From Archegozetes longisetosus (Eukaryota > Arthropoda > Arachnida > Sarcoptiformes > Trhypochthoniidae): a DNA stretch of 64,000 nucleotides. A model generated the notes under the pieces. The model worked only from the letters and a program-made list of their open reading frames with translations. It searched no databases and was not told the origin of the DNA. Position 1 is the stretch's first letter, and each line of letters opens with the position of its first letter. The stretch is from NCBI GenBank assembly GCA_018873245.2, contig JAEMBT020000005.1:8542001-8606000 (forward strand), written 5' to 3'. Of the stretch, positions 38,371-52,034 are shown one piece after another. Made by a program: the position numbers and the translations under genes.

Positions 38371-39663
38371 ACCTCTGGTCGCCAGTCATAGACACGATGA
38401 TAACATCTCTCGATTTCTGAATTTTGATTAAATTGAGATTTTATTCAAACTACAAAAGAAGATAATAAGAGATGCTGCCAAAAGAGATCAAACCTATAGT
38501 TAACGAATAAGAATGAGATCTGCAATTGATATATATTTCAATATGAAATCAAGTTTTGGTCACGACTTGACTTAAGCCTAAAACTTATAATTTTCTAGTT
38601 TGACAGTTCGTCTAAAAGTTTGTTTAAAACTTTTAGATTATTTTTTTGTTACTAGAGGTCAGAGAAGGATTTGTAGGGTTCGAAAAAGCATACAATTTCT
38701 GGTAACTGAATAGAAGTATAACACATAAAACACATAACTTTATCGCAAAAAGTACTTCTGATGAGATATGAGAGACTCTGCCCTAAAGTTTTCTTGAGTG
38801 CAGTTTTGCTCAAACTATATTTTGTGTTACATCCGGTCTCATTCTGGAAGCATAAAAATATATAAAACACTTTTCCTTCAGTCAAAAATAACTCTTCAAT
38901 CAAAGGTAATCAAAATAAACTTTTTATTCAATTATTAATTTTAATTATTATATCGACAATTATTTTCCATTAGAGATAAGATCAATAGCTTTGATATATT
39001 TTTTATGTAATTTGTTTAAATATGAATTTTGATTAAGTTATCAAAAGATAGTTTTTTGATGAAAAGTTTTATTGAAGACAATAGTTTGGTTAATGAGTTT
39101 GCGGTCATATTGTATAACATAAGATATGAAAATGAATGGCACTGTCGACATTAGGTTAGTATAAAGAGTGACTCACTCGTAATAAACATATAAACAATTG
39201 AAATGGTATTTAAAGCGATACGAAAATACATAGCAAGTATACGAATCAGACTTAATATACCGTAATATAAATGCATAACAAACACAATCTACTCAGAGCT
39301 CGTATGCCATCACTTCTGCGCTTTAGTGCCCAAAATGGACGACTCCTTCGGCTAATAAATCGGGCAAAAAGGATTCCTATTGCAGTCTTCAGGCTTTAGG
39401 ATCCATGGCTTCTGTTCAGTCAATGCGAGCGTAACTAACACTCAATTCAAATGAACGCCAGCTTTCAGTTAAGTCTCACAACAATTCTCTCTATTATATC
39501 AGTCATTGATATAACAGAAGAAGACTTTATACCAGTTTCTTACTAAAGACTAACAATATTGAGTTGTGATCAAATAATATACAGAGTGTATGCTATGGTG
39601 TTATCATCTCTACCGCGCTCTTCATCAACAATTGATGCGCGTTTAAAACTATATTTAGTCGAA

Positions 39664-42600
39664 ATGCCCCGACGGGTCGTCTTTGTCGACATCGATCGAA
39701 ATGATGTGTAAGATTGTTATTCATTTCAATTCATACACTATTGTTTATGAAATTGATCGCTTTTCACTCTTATCGTAGATTATCGATTTCTATTATGTTT
39801 ATTATTGTTATTGTTATTCAATCGTAGTTTTATTTTCTTTAACTTATTGTTTATTTATTGATTCTGTTCTGGATTTTCATTATTTTTATTTTGTTTTAAA
39901 CTGTTCAATAGGATATTTGTTTAATTTTAGAAATCTTTAGAAGGAGTTTCACTTTGAAGACAAGTATAAAAAAATTTGTTAAAATATGTTTAAAACATCT
40001 TAAATGTCAGACTCTATAAAAATAGTCATTCAATTCAGTTCTTAAGTAAACATTTGAGCCTTAAATCAAAATTTTGTTGAGACCTAGTTATCGGTAGAGA
40101 ATATGACATAATATCCACTCGTATAAAGCACACGATTAACTAAATTACGAAAACATAAGAAAATTGATTTGGGTTTTAAAGTTTTGATTTATGTGTGACT
40201 AACTCATTGGATTAATGCTTGCTGCATATGATTTGTTTATATTTACTAAGTCTTAAGCCTTAGTCATTTTATTGATATAAATGAGAAAATTTTAGACACT
40301 TGGTTCAGTAAATAAAGTGTTGATGTGTTTTGATAATATTAATCTTTTCGATCATTCAATTGTGTCGTAAAGTCAGGGGCAAAGTGTGACAATGAGAAGA
40401 TAGAGCGTTAAGCGTTGTGTTGTATCTGGAAATAGTGCAGAGCTGCATAACTGAGTGTATGAGTCAAGTTCAATACTAGTTCAACACTAGTCGACGCAGA
40501 GTATTGTTTGCCATCCATTTCGATGCCATTTCTTACACAATAGCACGCAATATATATTAAGCCATTATGCAAATTGACGATTGCATAACGGGAAGTATTA
40601 TTTGCTATTATTGTCAATCACTGGCTGCAATCTAATTATACTTTGTTACTCTTTAAATGTCATTCGTGGCACTGAAGGTCACAACTGATAATACAGATTC
40701 GGTTACATTTAGTTTTTAATTATGTTTGTATTTTACAAGTTTGTTATCTTTGGTTGCAATCTGCTTTTTTTCTGGTTTTGTTGCCGTTTTGGCCGACAGT
40801 TGACAGAGAAGTGAATATTCCGTGAATCAAACAAATACAAAAATAAATGCATTTCTCGGTAATGCTATTTATAATTGTTCTGCCTCTGCCATAACGTTTG
40901 CAACATATATATCGCTTCGTTTTTCACACATTGAGGATATCAAATATTGTTTGTCATATAAATTAATGAAAGGCCTCTTCATCTAACAAAACGTTTGATT
41001 ATATGAAAAAAGGCTTCTGTATTATTTATCAATTATCTATTTATCGTGATTTCATTTGCAAACTGATAACAAGCTATTTCAGACAGTATTCCAAATTTTT
41101 ATCATTTGCTGGACCACACTCTGAGACTCCTATTAAAGTGATCTTTGCTTTTGTATGAATTCTTTTGAAGACTACAACCGAAGAGATAATGAATGGCTTC
41201 CTCTACTTTGATAACCGCTGATTTGAAAATGATTTCAATGGTTTTCATTGACATTATCTCTATTTATATAATTTGCATCAGATATATCTGATGCCTGAAT
41301 TGAAAGTTTTAATAAAAAGATTTTTAATTTGTTATCAAATAATGAGGCGCAGTGTCAGATGTGAACCAAATTTTGTACGCTGTACTTATCGTGCTGCGCA
41401 CTACAATACATCTCTGAATAGTCTTTCAAATACTATCTGATGAAGTGATTTTTTCAAGTGATAGTTTTGTCTGACGGCTACAATATATATTCCATGAGCT
41501 GAACACTAATTATTTTCAATTATATGTATTTGCTATTTTAGTTTATAATTATTTTAATGCAATTTTCACGATTTCTTGTTGTCTGGGCTACAACTTCAAG
41601 TTTAAGTGCATGTCTTGTTCAGACGAGTGCGATTTTTCAATGAAGTCTTCATTTTGCCGCAAAGGACATGATTTGTCTCGCTTCATAACTATTGTACTGT
41701 AGAAGTGATGACACTTATCTGCATTTTTTCGCTTTCAAAATATTTTCGACTAAATTAGAAACAAGCCGAGAAAATGAGACGAGCTGTATTTAAGGCACTT
41801 ATTTTCCTAATTGAAAATAAACAATGCATTGCATTGTAATCAACGTATTGCAATCAGTTGTAAAACTTTGTTAAGGAATGCATTAATCATTGAAAACAAT
41901 ATACTATACAGTTGAAAACTTGATAGTCATTCGAAGTAACTGCGAAAAAGTCTGTTGCTATGTCAATCTCTCTGATGCACGTCAATTTGTTGCTAAATTT
42001 GATTTGTAATTTCTTTTCACTACTGTATTGAATATGGAATAAGTATGTTAATATCTGAACATATTATGGTCTGATGGAAAGCATGCTATAATAAGGCATC
42101 ACTTCTGGTTGCTACCGAGGATTGTTAAGTTTATAAGTGCATTTCAATGTAGCTAAACAAAAGTCAAAAAACTAAAGAATAAGAGGAGAGTGTCTTATCA
42201 ATACATTATCAATACTCCATTCAAACCAGTCTTTTGTCTATTGTCTAAAAACTGATGCAGACAAAAACATAGTTGAGTGCCTTTTTCTGCAACAGTTTTC
42301 TGATTGCGGAACTTCAAGACAGTTCCGATGAGTTGTTGCAGCAATGCGTACAAAATAATTTAAATAATACATTTTCAAGTCTTATGTAACGCATTTCAGT
42401 ACTCACTTATGAATAGTTTGAGCTTCAAATTTATGACTATAACTAGACAGCTAATCAGTTAATTGAGTTGAAGATTGTTGATTTGCTTAGAATCTTCTAT
42501 TTGTTTAAATTAGAATGTTAATTTGGAAAAAATAAAAAGCCTTTAGTTATCTGTTGCCTACATAAAAGAGTGACAAGTATTTGATAACATAGCAGTTCAT

Positions 42601-45600
42601 ACCTTTACTACGTGTAGAGGTATATTCAAATTTATTGATTCTCTTCTCTACATATTGAGTAGTGGCAACAGTTTTGAGTAGTGGCAACAGTTTTGAGTAG
42701 TGGCAACAGTTTTCTTATGAATAATTCTAAACCTCAACTTCAATATTGATTCCGTTATCGCAAAATAGCTTTCAGTTGCTATACGTGTTTTGCTTAGCAA
42801 TAGTAAAATGTGAACCTGTTTCAATTAGTCAATATTGAGATTTTGTTGAGCTGATCACATTTGATGGAATTAGCGCCACATTTGTTTCTTTCATTCGATT
42901 AACGCTACAGATAGCGCACAATAGCGATCACCTCACAGTATCAACTGTCAAAACCTTCATCTCTCAACACATTTGCAGCTTATGATTAACCTTATCTTCT
43001 TTTTACTCCTTAATACTTATTCATGTATTCACTGGAAACTAATCATAATTTTGAATACATTAGTATATCAGTAAATTGGCTAAAAATAAGAAATTGTAGC
43101 TATAGCACAAAACTGAAGTTATGACTTTTGATTAGAAATCAGTGAAACGATGCAACAATATTGATAACATATTTGAAATGGTACCGGTTCTAGACTCATA
43201 AACATTGATTAATTTATTAATATCGCATTCATATTTATGAGGCAACACAAGCATTTCTTTGTAATCAATTTCATTATCTCTCTTCTCATTAGTTCTCTTA
43301 TGTAACAAATTCTTTGTCCTATTCTATCAAACTTTAGGCATTTCAGTCAATAGCTTCAACTTTTAAACTTTTTGTAGCATTCATTTTGAAGTTTGATTAA
43401 TTTGAACTTAATTTTACTCGACTTCATTAAAATCTTAATTATTCATCGATTAGTCTAGGATTGAGACATGAAGTCAATTAGTTTAATGAGCATTTGAGGC
43501 ACAGTTCAGTGAGTTTGACTGGTTCTAAATGGAGCTCTTTATGTCAAGTTAAGCATTAATGGATTGATCAAACGCATTTTTCTGCAATAATAGTCTACTC
43601 AAATCCTAATCTTGTTTTGTTTTTTTTTGAAACTACTTTTTAAACCATATCTTAATTCCTAACTTAAAAATAGTCTACGAAGTGTGTAAGACCTCATAAT
43701 TTGAAAATTATGATTAAATTACAAGTTAATTTGGCTTATTATACAGAAATAGTCCTAAAATTGTTTAAGTGTTTTGCTCGTACTGTAGGTCTACTTTCAT
43801 TAAATACCATTACTCTTAGTTTCGCTCTACATCTTGAATGGTATTCAAAATCCGAGTCAATGTTAATGATTGCAACAAATTTTGTCGAGTCATATTCAAA
43901 ATTAAAACTCATGCTTAACTAATAATTTTTGGTAACCAACCCTTAAAGTTGTTTTGTACCAATACTTATGAATTATGTTCGCTAAAGTTTTGCTTTTAAG
44001 CTTATTATCTAGATTTTACATGAAGATATTTTTGTTTGAAAATTCTATTGTTAATTATTTTCAGACTATTCACTGAATAAATTTAATCGTAAATAAGCAC
44101 GAAAGCATTTATGAAATACGTATTAGTGCTAAAAAAAGTTGTATTTCTATCAAATTGCGGTTATATTAGGGTAAAATTGCGATTCTCGAGCAAACCATTA
44201 AAATTATTAAACTATGTTTTATTCAAAATGACATAATTGGCATTTCAATGTGAAAGTCTTCAAACCATAAATTAAATCTTGACGTGGATATTCATTGTTT
44301 CAAAGGTCAGTTTGACATCACTCCGAATAATTAGATGTGATTTTTGCCATTTTTTGTCTGTTTAACTGGAAAAAATTGCATTTTTAGTGAATTGATTAAT
44401 TTGAAGATTATCATTAATTGATGAGTCGAAAGTTGACGAAATTCAGGTTTTTTTATTGAATGCGATCATCGCTAAAATTAATTAATGATAAGTTTCTAAA
44501 AATATTAAAAAAAATTGAACTCGAAGCAAATCTAATCAATTTCTAGCTTATATTAACTAAAATTGTTTTATTTATAGGATATTTATCATGAATTTCCGTG
44601 AGTCTTGTACTGTTTTGCTAATACATCATTAAATATAATGTCTTTAAAAGGATGTAAGCAAAAATCAAACATTTCCCGCAAACTCATTAACGAAACCATT
44701 TTTCATAAGTTAATCAAAATAGTTTTGATTGTGAAAATAGCGTCAAGAAAAATGAGTTGAAGTTATCTAGAAATATGATGAGCGATTGAAATTGTTAAGC
44801 AATTGAAACTGGGAAAAGTAAAATTTGCAACTTGGTGTGTGAAGAGTTGCACTTAAGGGATGGGAGTATTATACTAAGTTAATAGCTTATGTTTATTTGA
44901 AGCAACTGCTATCAAATCATAAGTTAAGTAAACATTACATGCTTTTAGTCAATTGCCAAATCACTAGAAAATACCGTATTTGCTCAAGTGGATATTTGTT
45001 CAGATAAAAAATACCGATTTTTACTCAACTTAACCTAAATATTATCGACTCATTCACTCTGTAGATGCTTCAGATTCCACTGAATAAAGTGAAAGTTTTC
45101 GGCATAAATTATTTTCAGTATTCATGTCAATAGTAGTGTACTTATGCTACTATGTAAATAATTTTTAATTCGCATCATATGACAAAACCGAACCACGATT
45201 CAATGTATGCGAACGTTTACGTCATGTTCTGTCAAGTGTCTATAAATAATCTATAAAACCATAAACCAAACTCATAAATAAGGTTAAATGCATTCTTTCA
45301 ATAATTTAAACAATTAGATGATTTATAATTATTGTGGACTTATGTCAATTTTAATAATTCACTACTGCTTAAATGTGAAAGTTACGAGTCACAAGAGTTA
45401 ACTTAAAGTTTATCAAAATCTATAGTTATAATAATAGTCTTGGAATGTAACGAATATAACCAGATATTAATTTTTAATTCAATAGTATGGACAACGGCGT
45501 TGACAACCCGTTCAGACCTGGCTCTGAGCTGAGCAAAGAAGCAGATATTATCGTAAATCTTATAAAAGAAGGCAAACCAATAACTCCTACCAAAGAAACA

Positions 45601-45819
45601 ACAGATTCTCCAAGTTTCAACGGAAACGGTGTGAATGAGGTGAACGCTGAAAAAAAGTATAACATGTTAGAGAAGTCAGAAATGAATGGCACCCCTAAAA
45701 GTCATGGTCCAGCAGTGGTAGAGGTCCAGCACGGGATTGTTGTGCCGCCTAATGATGCCTCGCAAGTGGTCGAACAGGTCAACATCAAAAAGAAGCGCAA
45801 ATGTTGTGTTGTTCAGTGA
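39664..45819 (+). CDS. small basic-tailed protein with C-terminal CaaX box
   Basis: Exon 1 is 39664-39707 (MPRRVVFVDIDRND) and exon 2 is 45486-45819, separated by a 5.8-kb GT-AG intron (donor GTGTAAGA, acceptor TTCAATAG), giving 125 residues. The join restores a Val codon and keeps frame. If exon 1 is wrong, translation could start at ATG 45487 (110 residues). The exon-2 start (NPFRPGSELSKEADIIVNLI, then KEGKPITP) looks conserved in style, the middle is Ser/Asn/Glu-rich and disordered, and the end reads NIKKKRKCCVVQ. CVVQ fits a CaaX prenylation motif, probably farnesyl because the last residue is Gln. The preceding Cys could be palmitoylated and the Lys/Arg run would bind acidic membrane lipid. 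A plasma-membrane-associated role is inferred. I do not recognise the family. Confidence 0.7.
41275..41294. repeat. perfect 20-bp palindrome
   Basis: GCATCAGATATATCTGATGC lies inside the long intron of the CaaX-protein gene. It could be a small cruciform or a dimeric factor site. No further context was seen. Confidence 0.6.
42657..42713 (+). repeat. three identical 19-bp tandem repeats
   Basis: The unit GAGTAGTGGCAACAGTTTT is repeated three times without a mismatch inside the 5.8-kb intron. Perfect identity implies recent expansion, or collapse or expansion during assembly. Confidence 0.95.
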
Positions 45820-48305
45820 AAATACCATTTGATTGAATATTCAAACCGCACATCTTTGACCGAAAACCCTTATTATCCATGTATCGTCTCCAGTGACTTG
45901 AGTGGCGCTTAGAGTACAGGCATTTAAACAACCTTATATATATATATATTGATTTATTAACATATTGATGCCTCTATTAGTCTGAATCTAGACTAAGACA
46001 ATATACTAGTCATTTGCCATTTGCATAATGTTTTGTGAGATGAACTCTTTGTGTGTTGACAAGTGATTTCTGCACCATCTCTTCAATCACTTTTGACCGA
46101 ACCATCAACTCATTGAATGATTGTTTGCCTTCGATATAAATAGTAACCAAACTTTATGATACCTGTTGTTATAAAGAGTAAAAATTGAAGTGATCACTCC
46201 TTTTGATTGTGAAAAGTATCAAAAACAAGTTTATAAAGTATATTATATAAATATTTATTGTATAAAAACAGATCACCTTTAATCAAGACTAGAAAAATAC
46301 TTATTTCTCGAATAGGTTTATGTATATTTCGTATCCCTTTTCGGTTTTGCAGCTCAACTCACGAGAAGATTGGCTAATATTTAAAGTTATATTTAATTGC
46401 CCTAAGTTTGAAGAAAGCCTACACTAAGTCTAAGCTTAGTCTCTGATTTTTGCGAGACATCAGATTATGTTATGCTTTGCATATTAACGTCATCTAACCT
46501 TCGAGTACCTGTAAATCGCATCTATTTTTGAGTTTTCAAGTTTGAGTTCAAATCGTAACTGTAATACGACTTGTGATATTTTAGTTTAGAGTTCCTGCGC
46601 TTTAATATATATATTTATAAGTTTTTCGTTTCTTATTGTATAGAATCAGTAAGTTTTCAGTAGTCATTAAAACTTATATTATTTGGTCAATTATTTGGTC
46701 ATTATTTGAAAAGCTAAACAAATCATTATAGTTATAAGCATTTGCGTAGAGTTTTGGTTCAGAGAATATGATAATCATATGAACTGCTTGTGATTGAAAA
46801 CAAGAAGTCTTATCAGACCTGGTATTGCTCATTAGAGTGTCAATTAATGGAGTTTTAGGCTTTCATTTGCTTGAATTTAACTTTTCGAAGCTTTTCACAA
46901 CTTTTCAGAACTATTCAAATCAAAAAACTATAACTCCATTATTTTTAATAAACTAATGTGAAAGTGATATATGATATCATTTGAATGTCAATCAATACTT
47001 TAAAGTGTTTTAGTGCTTAATCACAACCTCTTTTTCTTTGTATAAAAAATGTCGGCACAAAATCTTTAATAATTATATAAGTTATAAACCTTCATTGTAT
47101 ACAAAATGCAACTTCAAGTCATTTAGTCCAACATTTTCTATTTAACATATAGGGGTCGGTGGAGGAGCGCGAGACCTAACATGTCAAAACTTGAAAACTT
47201 GCAAATTTTGCTGACTTTTGTTTTGAAAGCCTAAAAAAGCTTTTCAAAAATAGCTTATATTTACTTCTTATTTGTCTGACATAACCAGTTCGTGAATAAA
47301 GTTGAGAAAAGTTGAGTTAAGTGAGTTAAAATTGAGATTTGTATCTTCTAGTAATAATGATCGCAAACCTTCACCGACTCAAATGTGATCTTGTAATGTA
47401 TTTATTTATTTATAAAAGAAAAATCAAATTTAATATATTGATAAACGTATACTACATTCAATTAGTTTTTGGCAAATTTAGATAAAAATTAATTTATGAG
47501 AATTATATATATAATTGGCTTTGAAGACATATTTCAAATAAACAATCCTTAATTGCATAAATTCTTTATATTATTACATCCTTTTGTTAAGAAACTGAAC
47601 AAATCGATAATTGAAATGACTGTCATGTCATTCAAAGGCTGCCAAATACAACATGTAATGTTTGCGAAAATCATTCTCACTTAAGCTATTTTACAGTTAT
47701 AATTATATACTAAACTATTTTGAAGGCACATTGAAAAACAGATACTTTAGAAGTCCATAAAGCAATTATTCCTAAACAATATTATGCAGTAAATGGTAGA
47801 ATCCAGATAATTATTTCTAAAGCATACTATTGCACAAAACTTTGTCATAAGATAAATAAATAAAATATGTATATATTGTGTAATATTTATAAAGATATAA
47901 GAGATTTAAAGGATATAATGGAAACGAATATTTCATCATTTTTAACGATAAAACATCGCTTGTAGTTAAATGTTCCCTTTAAAGAGATCAAAATGAAAAC
48001 TGAAAAAAATTGAGCCGAATTTAATTGAAATGAATTAGTTCTAGCATTTCCTCAAAATGTTCTGAATATTTGTGTTAAATTCCTTAAAGGACTGCCAAGT
48101 AATAATAGAATTTGGAAAACATCCAACTATTATGCGACCTATCATTCATTGAAAAACAAATTAATTTAACTTGCTTTTAGTTTTTTTTCTAAAGGAAATA
48201 CAATCAAACTCGACTCTAAATGCCACAATTTTTACAAATATATTGAGAACTGAGTCATGCATTTATATGATATATTTGAAAATATAAATATAATTGAGTA
48301 TAAAT
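45820..48305. other. intergenic region between convergent genes
   Basis: It lies between the stop of the CaaX-protein gene (+) and the stop of the prominin gene (-), so both 3' UTRs are here. There is a TA microsatellite near 45935-45952. No gene or strong repeat is otherwise visible. Confidence 0.45.
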
Positions 48306-51300
48306 TTAATTGAAATTGTAGGGAGGCGGTCGAGAGCCATATAGATGTTGCGGTAGTGCTCCTGGAGACCAATTGTCGTCAGATCCGTTTCCAATCGGCG
48401 CGCTCGGGACCGGCCCTCCACGGCCTTCGTTCGAATTGTTCTTGTTGTCAGTACTAGGAAATATGCAAATTTAATGTTAGATAATTGATTGATGGTGTCA
48501 TATAATTTATTGAAATGCCACATAAACATATAAATAACTAATTATTACTGTGCAAGTGGAATGTCGTCTTCATCCAAATTGTCAAGAGTTGAATCACTAA
48601 ATAATAACAGAGAAGTAGTAATTTATCAATTGAAGGAATTTCGATTATTATATGATAATAATATTTGTAGGAAAAACAGGTTTTTCTCAGTCAATTGATT
48701 TAGTTGTATGAATAGAACTCACGATTCTCTGCGAATTGGAAAACGCTTGACTTTCTTGTATAATCTTGAAAGAATGTAAGCAAATAAAGTTGAAGGAATA
48801 CTAAGCATTAGAGCTGAACACATACTAGACCAGTAACCGTTCTGTAAACAATTTTTTATAGATTAGTCTCACAAATCTTCGTCTAATCATAAAATATCCT
48901 AATTCTAAGTCTCAAACTTACAAACGGCAAAACTATTTCCTTGCATAAAGCCATTACTGATGCATTTACAGCTCTACTGACAGGTTCACACTTTCCAATT
49001 CCACTTTCAATCTACATGAAAGCAAATCATTAGTTTCACACTTGATTGCGATCCAATCTATAGAAGAGTTGAACTTTTTATTTTGATACCTCTTCGACCA
49101 CATGTTCCACGTATTGATCGACGAGTGCACTCATGTCTGAAACGAAAGCTTTGGCGACTGTATGTATTTCTGAGCGACCCTTAACTGCAATGAATTTTTG
49201 TGCGTCTTCTGCTTGCTTTAATAGACTGGTCAGAGCTTCCTTTAGACCTTTATCGCCATAGTTGGCTTTCTTTTCGATTTTTTCTGCACCTGCTGTCAAG
49301 GTTTCCTAAATGACGCAATAAATTCAATGTAAATTTACAATAATTAATCAATAGTTCGCAATTGTGAGATATCGTACGATTGTATCTTTAATTTTAACCA
49401 CGAGATTTATGGGTGCTTTCAGATCCATTGCTATATTTCTAAGTTTCGCTATGTTTTCAAAGTCATTCTTTGGTAAACGACTGGCTTCTTGTTCAAGTTC
49501 ATTAGAAATTGAGACCAGATCTAGTGGGGTAATACTATGTTTGATTACATTAGCATACGATGAAAAGTTTAGAGTTCCCAGAGAAGTCTGCTTCAAGCTT
49601 TCGAGCAACTGAGAGCCTTCTGCTGTTAACAAAACCACATTCGATGGGTTCACATTCACACGATCCAAAAATGCATTCAATTTTTCTTCGATGCGATAGC
49701 GCTAACAGATAATTCAAATTATAACAAATCTAATACAAAAAAGTGAATATATGGGGAAATGCTCACATTTTTAAACTCCAAAATTTCTGTTAAGTTAACA
49801 TTACTTATAGTTCTGCCGCTATTTATCTGAATATGATTGTATTGACTCAATTGTAGTACATTATAAAGACTTAGATTTTGATGACATCGAGCCAGAACAT
49901 CTGCAAAGTTAGGTTTGAGGCCTTGAATAACATTGAGAGACTCAGAATAGCTCGTTTGTTCGAATCTCTTCTGAAGAATAGACATAATTTGTTTGCTTTG
50001 TGGTTGTGAAGGGTTTTCCAAATAATAGCAGAACACCTTGTCAGAAACCCCTCCAATAAGAAATAGAATAATTGTACTCAAAAGCAGTGGCAAGAATAGC
50101 AAAAATATGACAATAATTCCACATCTGAAAAACCGCTGAGAAGACTTAGATCGTCGTTTATAGCTATGACGCGTCGGCTGTTGACTGCAAGCACCCGACA
50201 ACAGTCCAAATGCATAGCAGACAAGTACGAAGAACACGATTGCGGCTCCGATTAGACAGGAATACCATCTATTCAAATGTCAAACATTTTTCAATTAAAT
50301 TAAGCATACATATAGCCAATAAATCTTATGATAAGCATTATTTACCTGTAAATCTCATAATCATCTATATATTTTTGGCCAATATTTACATTACTCTTTA
50401 CTTTATACAAATCAACAAAAGGTCTCCTCAACGCTTCATTGATATCACTGGCGGCTGCACTCAATTCACTTCCAACTGCTTTTATTTGTCTCTTAATATC
50501 AGGTATTGTATTATTAACCGTTGACTGTATTTTGTAGCTAATTTCATCGAACGCTTCTTTTCCTTTTCTGATCTCATGCACAATATTAGCCTTCAGTAAA
50601 CTTGAAATATTTTGCATTAATGGTGACAAATCTGGCAGATCATCGATTCGAGTCGATACGGAAAATGAGTTCAAGATTCTGGTGTATCTGAACTTCAAGT
50701 CAACACAAACTCTGTCTCGACATTGATTCAGAAATTGTTCCAAATCCTGTGGTTTGAGTTGAGGCATAATTAATAACTAATTGTTATTCTATGATATTTA
50801 GGTGATATAAAATAATTTACGTGTTTCGATCTTGAGAGTTGAGCCTGTAGCTGAACTGTTAGCAGTCTCAGTTCAGATGTTTCACCGGATAACACCCTCA
50901 GATCAGCCAAAATTGAATCCAATTCTACGATAGATTAGCAAAACATTCAGGCAATTAATTGGCAATAACTGAAAACATTAATTATAATGACTTACTTGAG
51001 ACAATATCAGTCAAATTTTCCAAAGAGGCCGCTTCTGAAAGAACGGCTAATCTATTCTTAACAATCAAACCGCTTCTATCTAGACTATCACCTAATTCTT
51101 GTTCGAGTTGCTGAAAATTTGTTCTTAACAGTGTATTTACTTCGTATTGAGTGTTATTTAAATAAAGCATCAGATCATCTGTACTCTGATTCAATGTTTT
51201 TGGCAGTTGCTGAACACCAGTTCGTATGTACTCATTGGTGACAAAGGCACAAATGACAAAGAATGACATCAATAATAACAGTATGAATAGCTTGATACCA

Positions 51301-52034
51301 CTTATGGTACGAATGCATGGATCGCAAGCTCCATCAACTTTGTATCTCTTCTTGTTCGCAGTTCTTCTCACAGGAGAGCTATTCGAAGATGAACTGTAAC
51401 TATGTTTATGTTTGGCACGTCTTGAATGCTTATCAGAATTACACCAACAACAGCAACAGAGAAATCCAATCAATGGGAAGATTACAGCAATACATAAGAA
51501 TATCGTTGCTATCAGTACAAGTCCCCAAAAATGAGACAACAACTAAAAAATGAATCAGTACATTAGAAATATTCGGGCAATATCATAATTAATTAATGTT
51601 AATATTATACAAACCCGTCCTCTGTTTTCCTTCAGAACAGGTATTGGATCATCGAATAGTTCATCTTTGATGACACCAAATGGCAACCCAGGTGTTTGTA
51701 TTGAGTCAACCATATACTGCATCAGAAGATATAAATGATCCATACCTTTACCACTAAATGATGGAATGCCTGAACGCCATTGACTTTGACTAAGACTTTG
51801 TTGAGGAGATATAAACTTGATTTGACGCCATGGAATATCTGTTAATTGTTTTGCGGTTCCTTCTTTTTGTTCGTCTCTTTTATTTGATCCCAAGACTGGC
51901 AGTGATTCCGATAACACTAATAATAGTACGTTTGTGATAAAGCTGTTGAAAATGCGCATTTTGTCCCAAATTTTTGGCCTCAGTTTTGGCGAACGATTTA
52001 TGACAAATGCTGATTGTTTTGATTTACGCCACAA
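48306..52034 (-). CDS. prominin-like five-pass membrane glycoprotein
   Basis: Eleven exons on the minus strand (52034-51615, 51542-50996, 50924-50821, 50776-50346, 50268-49767, 49701-49378, 49305-49090, 49011-48922, 48841-48723, 48596-48549, 48453-48306) sum to 2,949 nt and give 982 residues with all phases closing (vertebrate prominins have about 850-870). Prominins mark plasma-membrane protrusions and bind cholesterol; in photoreceptors they shape membranes. A hydrophobic leader follows M26 (MRIFNSFITNVLLLVLSES), so M26 may be the real start. TM1 (WGLVLIATIFLCIAVIFPLI) is followed by the family's Cys cluster FLCCCCWC. TM2, TM3 (WYSCLIGAAIVFFVLVCY), TM4 (CGIIVIFLLFLPLLLSTIIL) and TM5 (after NGYWSSMCS) follow, with two large extracellular loops. 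The tail ends GSRPPPYNFN, a PPxY motif that could bind WW domains. Introns are 44-126 nt. Confidence 0.88.

Larger units (their letters stand above)
18278..39663. other. 21-kb region without a convincing gene
   Basis: Long AT-rich DNA in which all open frames are short (about 60-90 codons), lack recognisable domains and often overlap antisense frames. It contains inverted-repeat remnants (19.8-20.3 and 35.8-36.1 kb), microsatellites ((AAAAT)n near 21045-21070 and (TA)n near 31030), small hairpins, and two miRNA-like hairpins near 34.3-34.6 kb. It lies upstream of both the second NCS gene (-) and the small CaaX protein gene (+), so it may hold distant regulatory sequence, unseen 5' UTR exons or non-coding RNA genes. 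Confidence 0.5.

Noticed and set aside
40408..40617. 69-aa minus-strand ORF in a slightly GC-richer patch
   Set aside because: It lies antisense inside the CaaX-gene intron with no recognisable domain. The composition is suggestive but not enough.
43701..43922. 73-aa plus-strand ORF in the long intron
   Set aside because: No family resemblance. The frame is probably chance.
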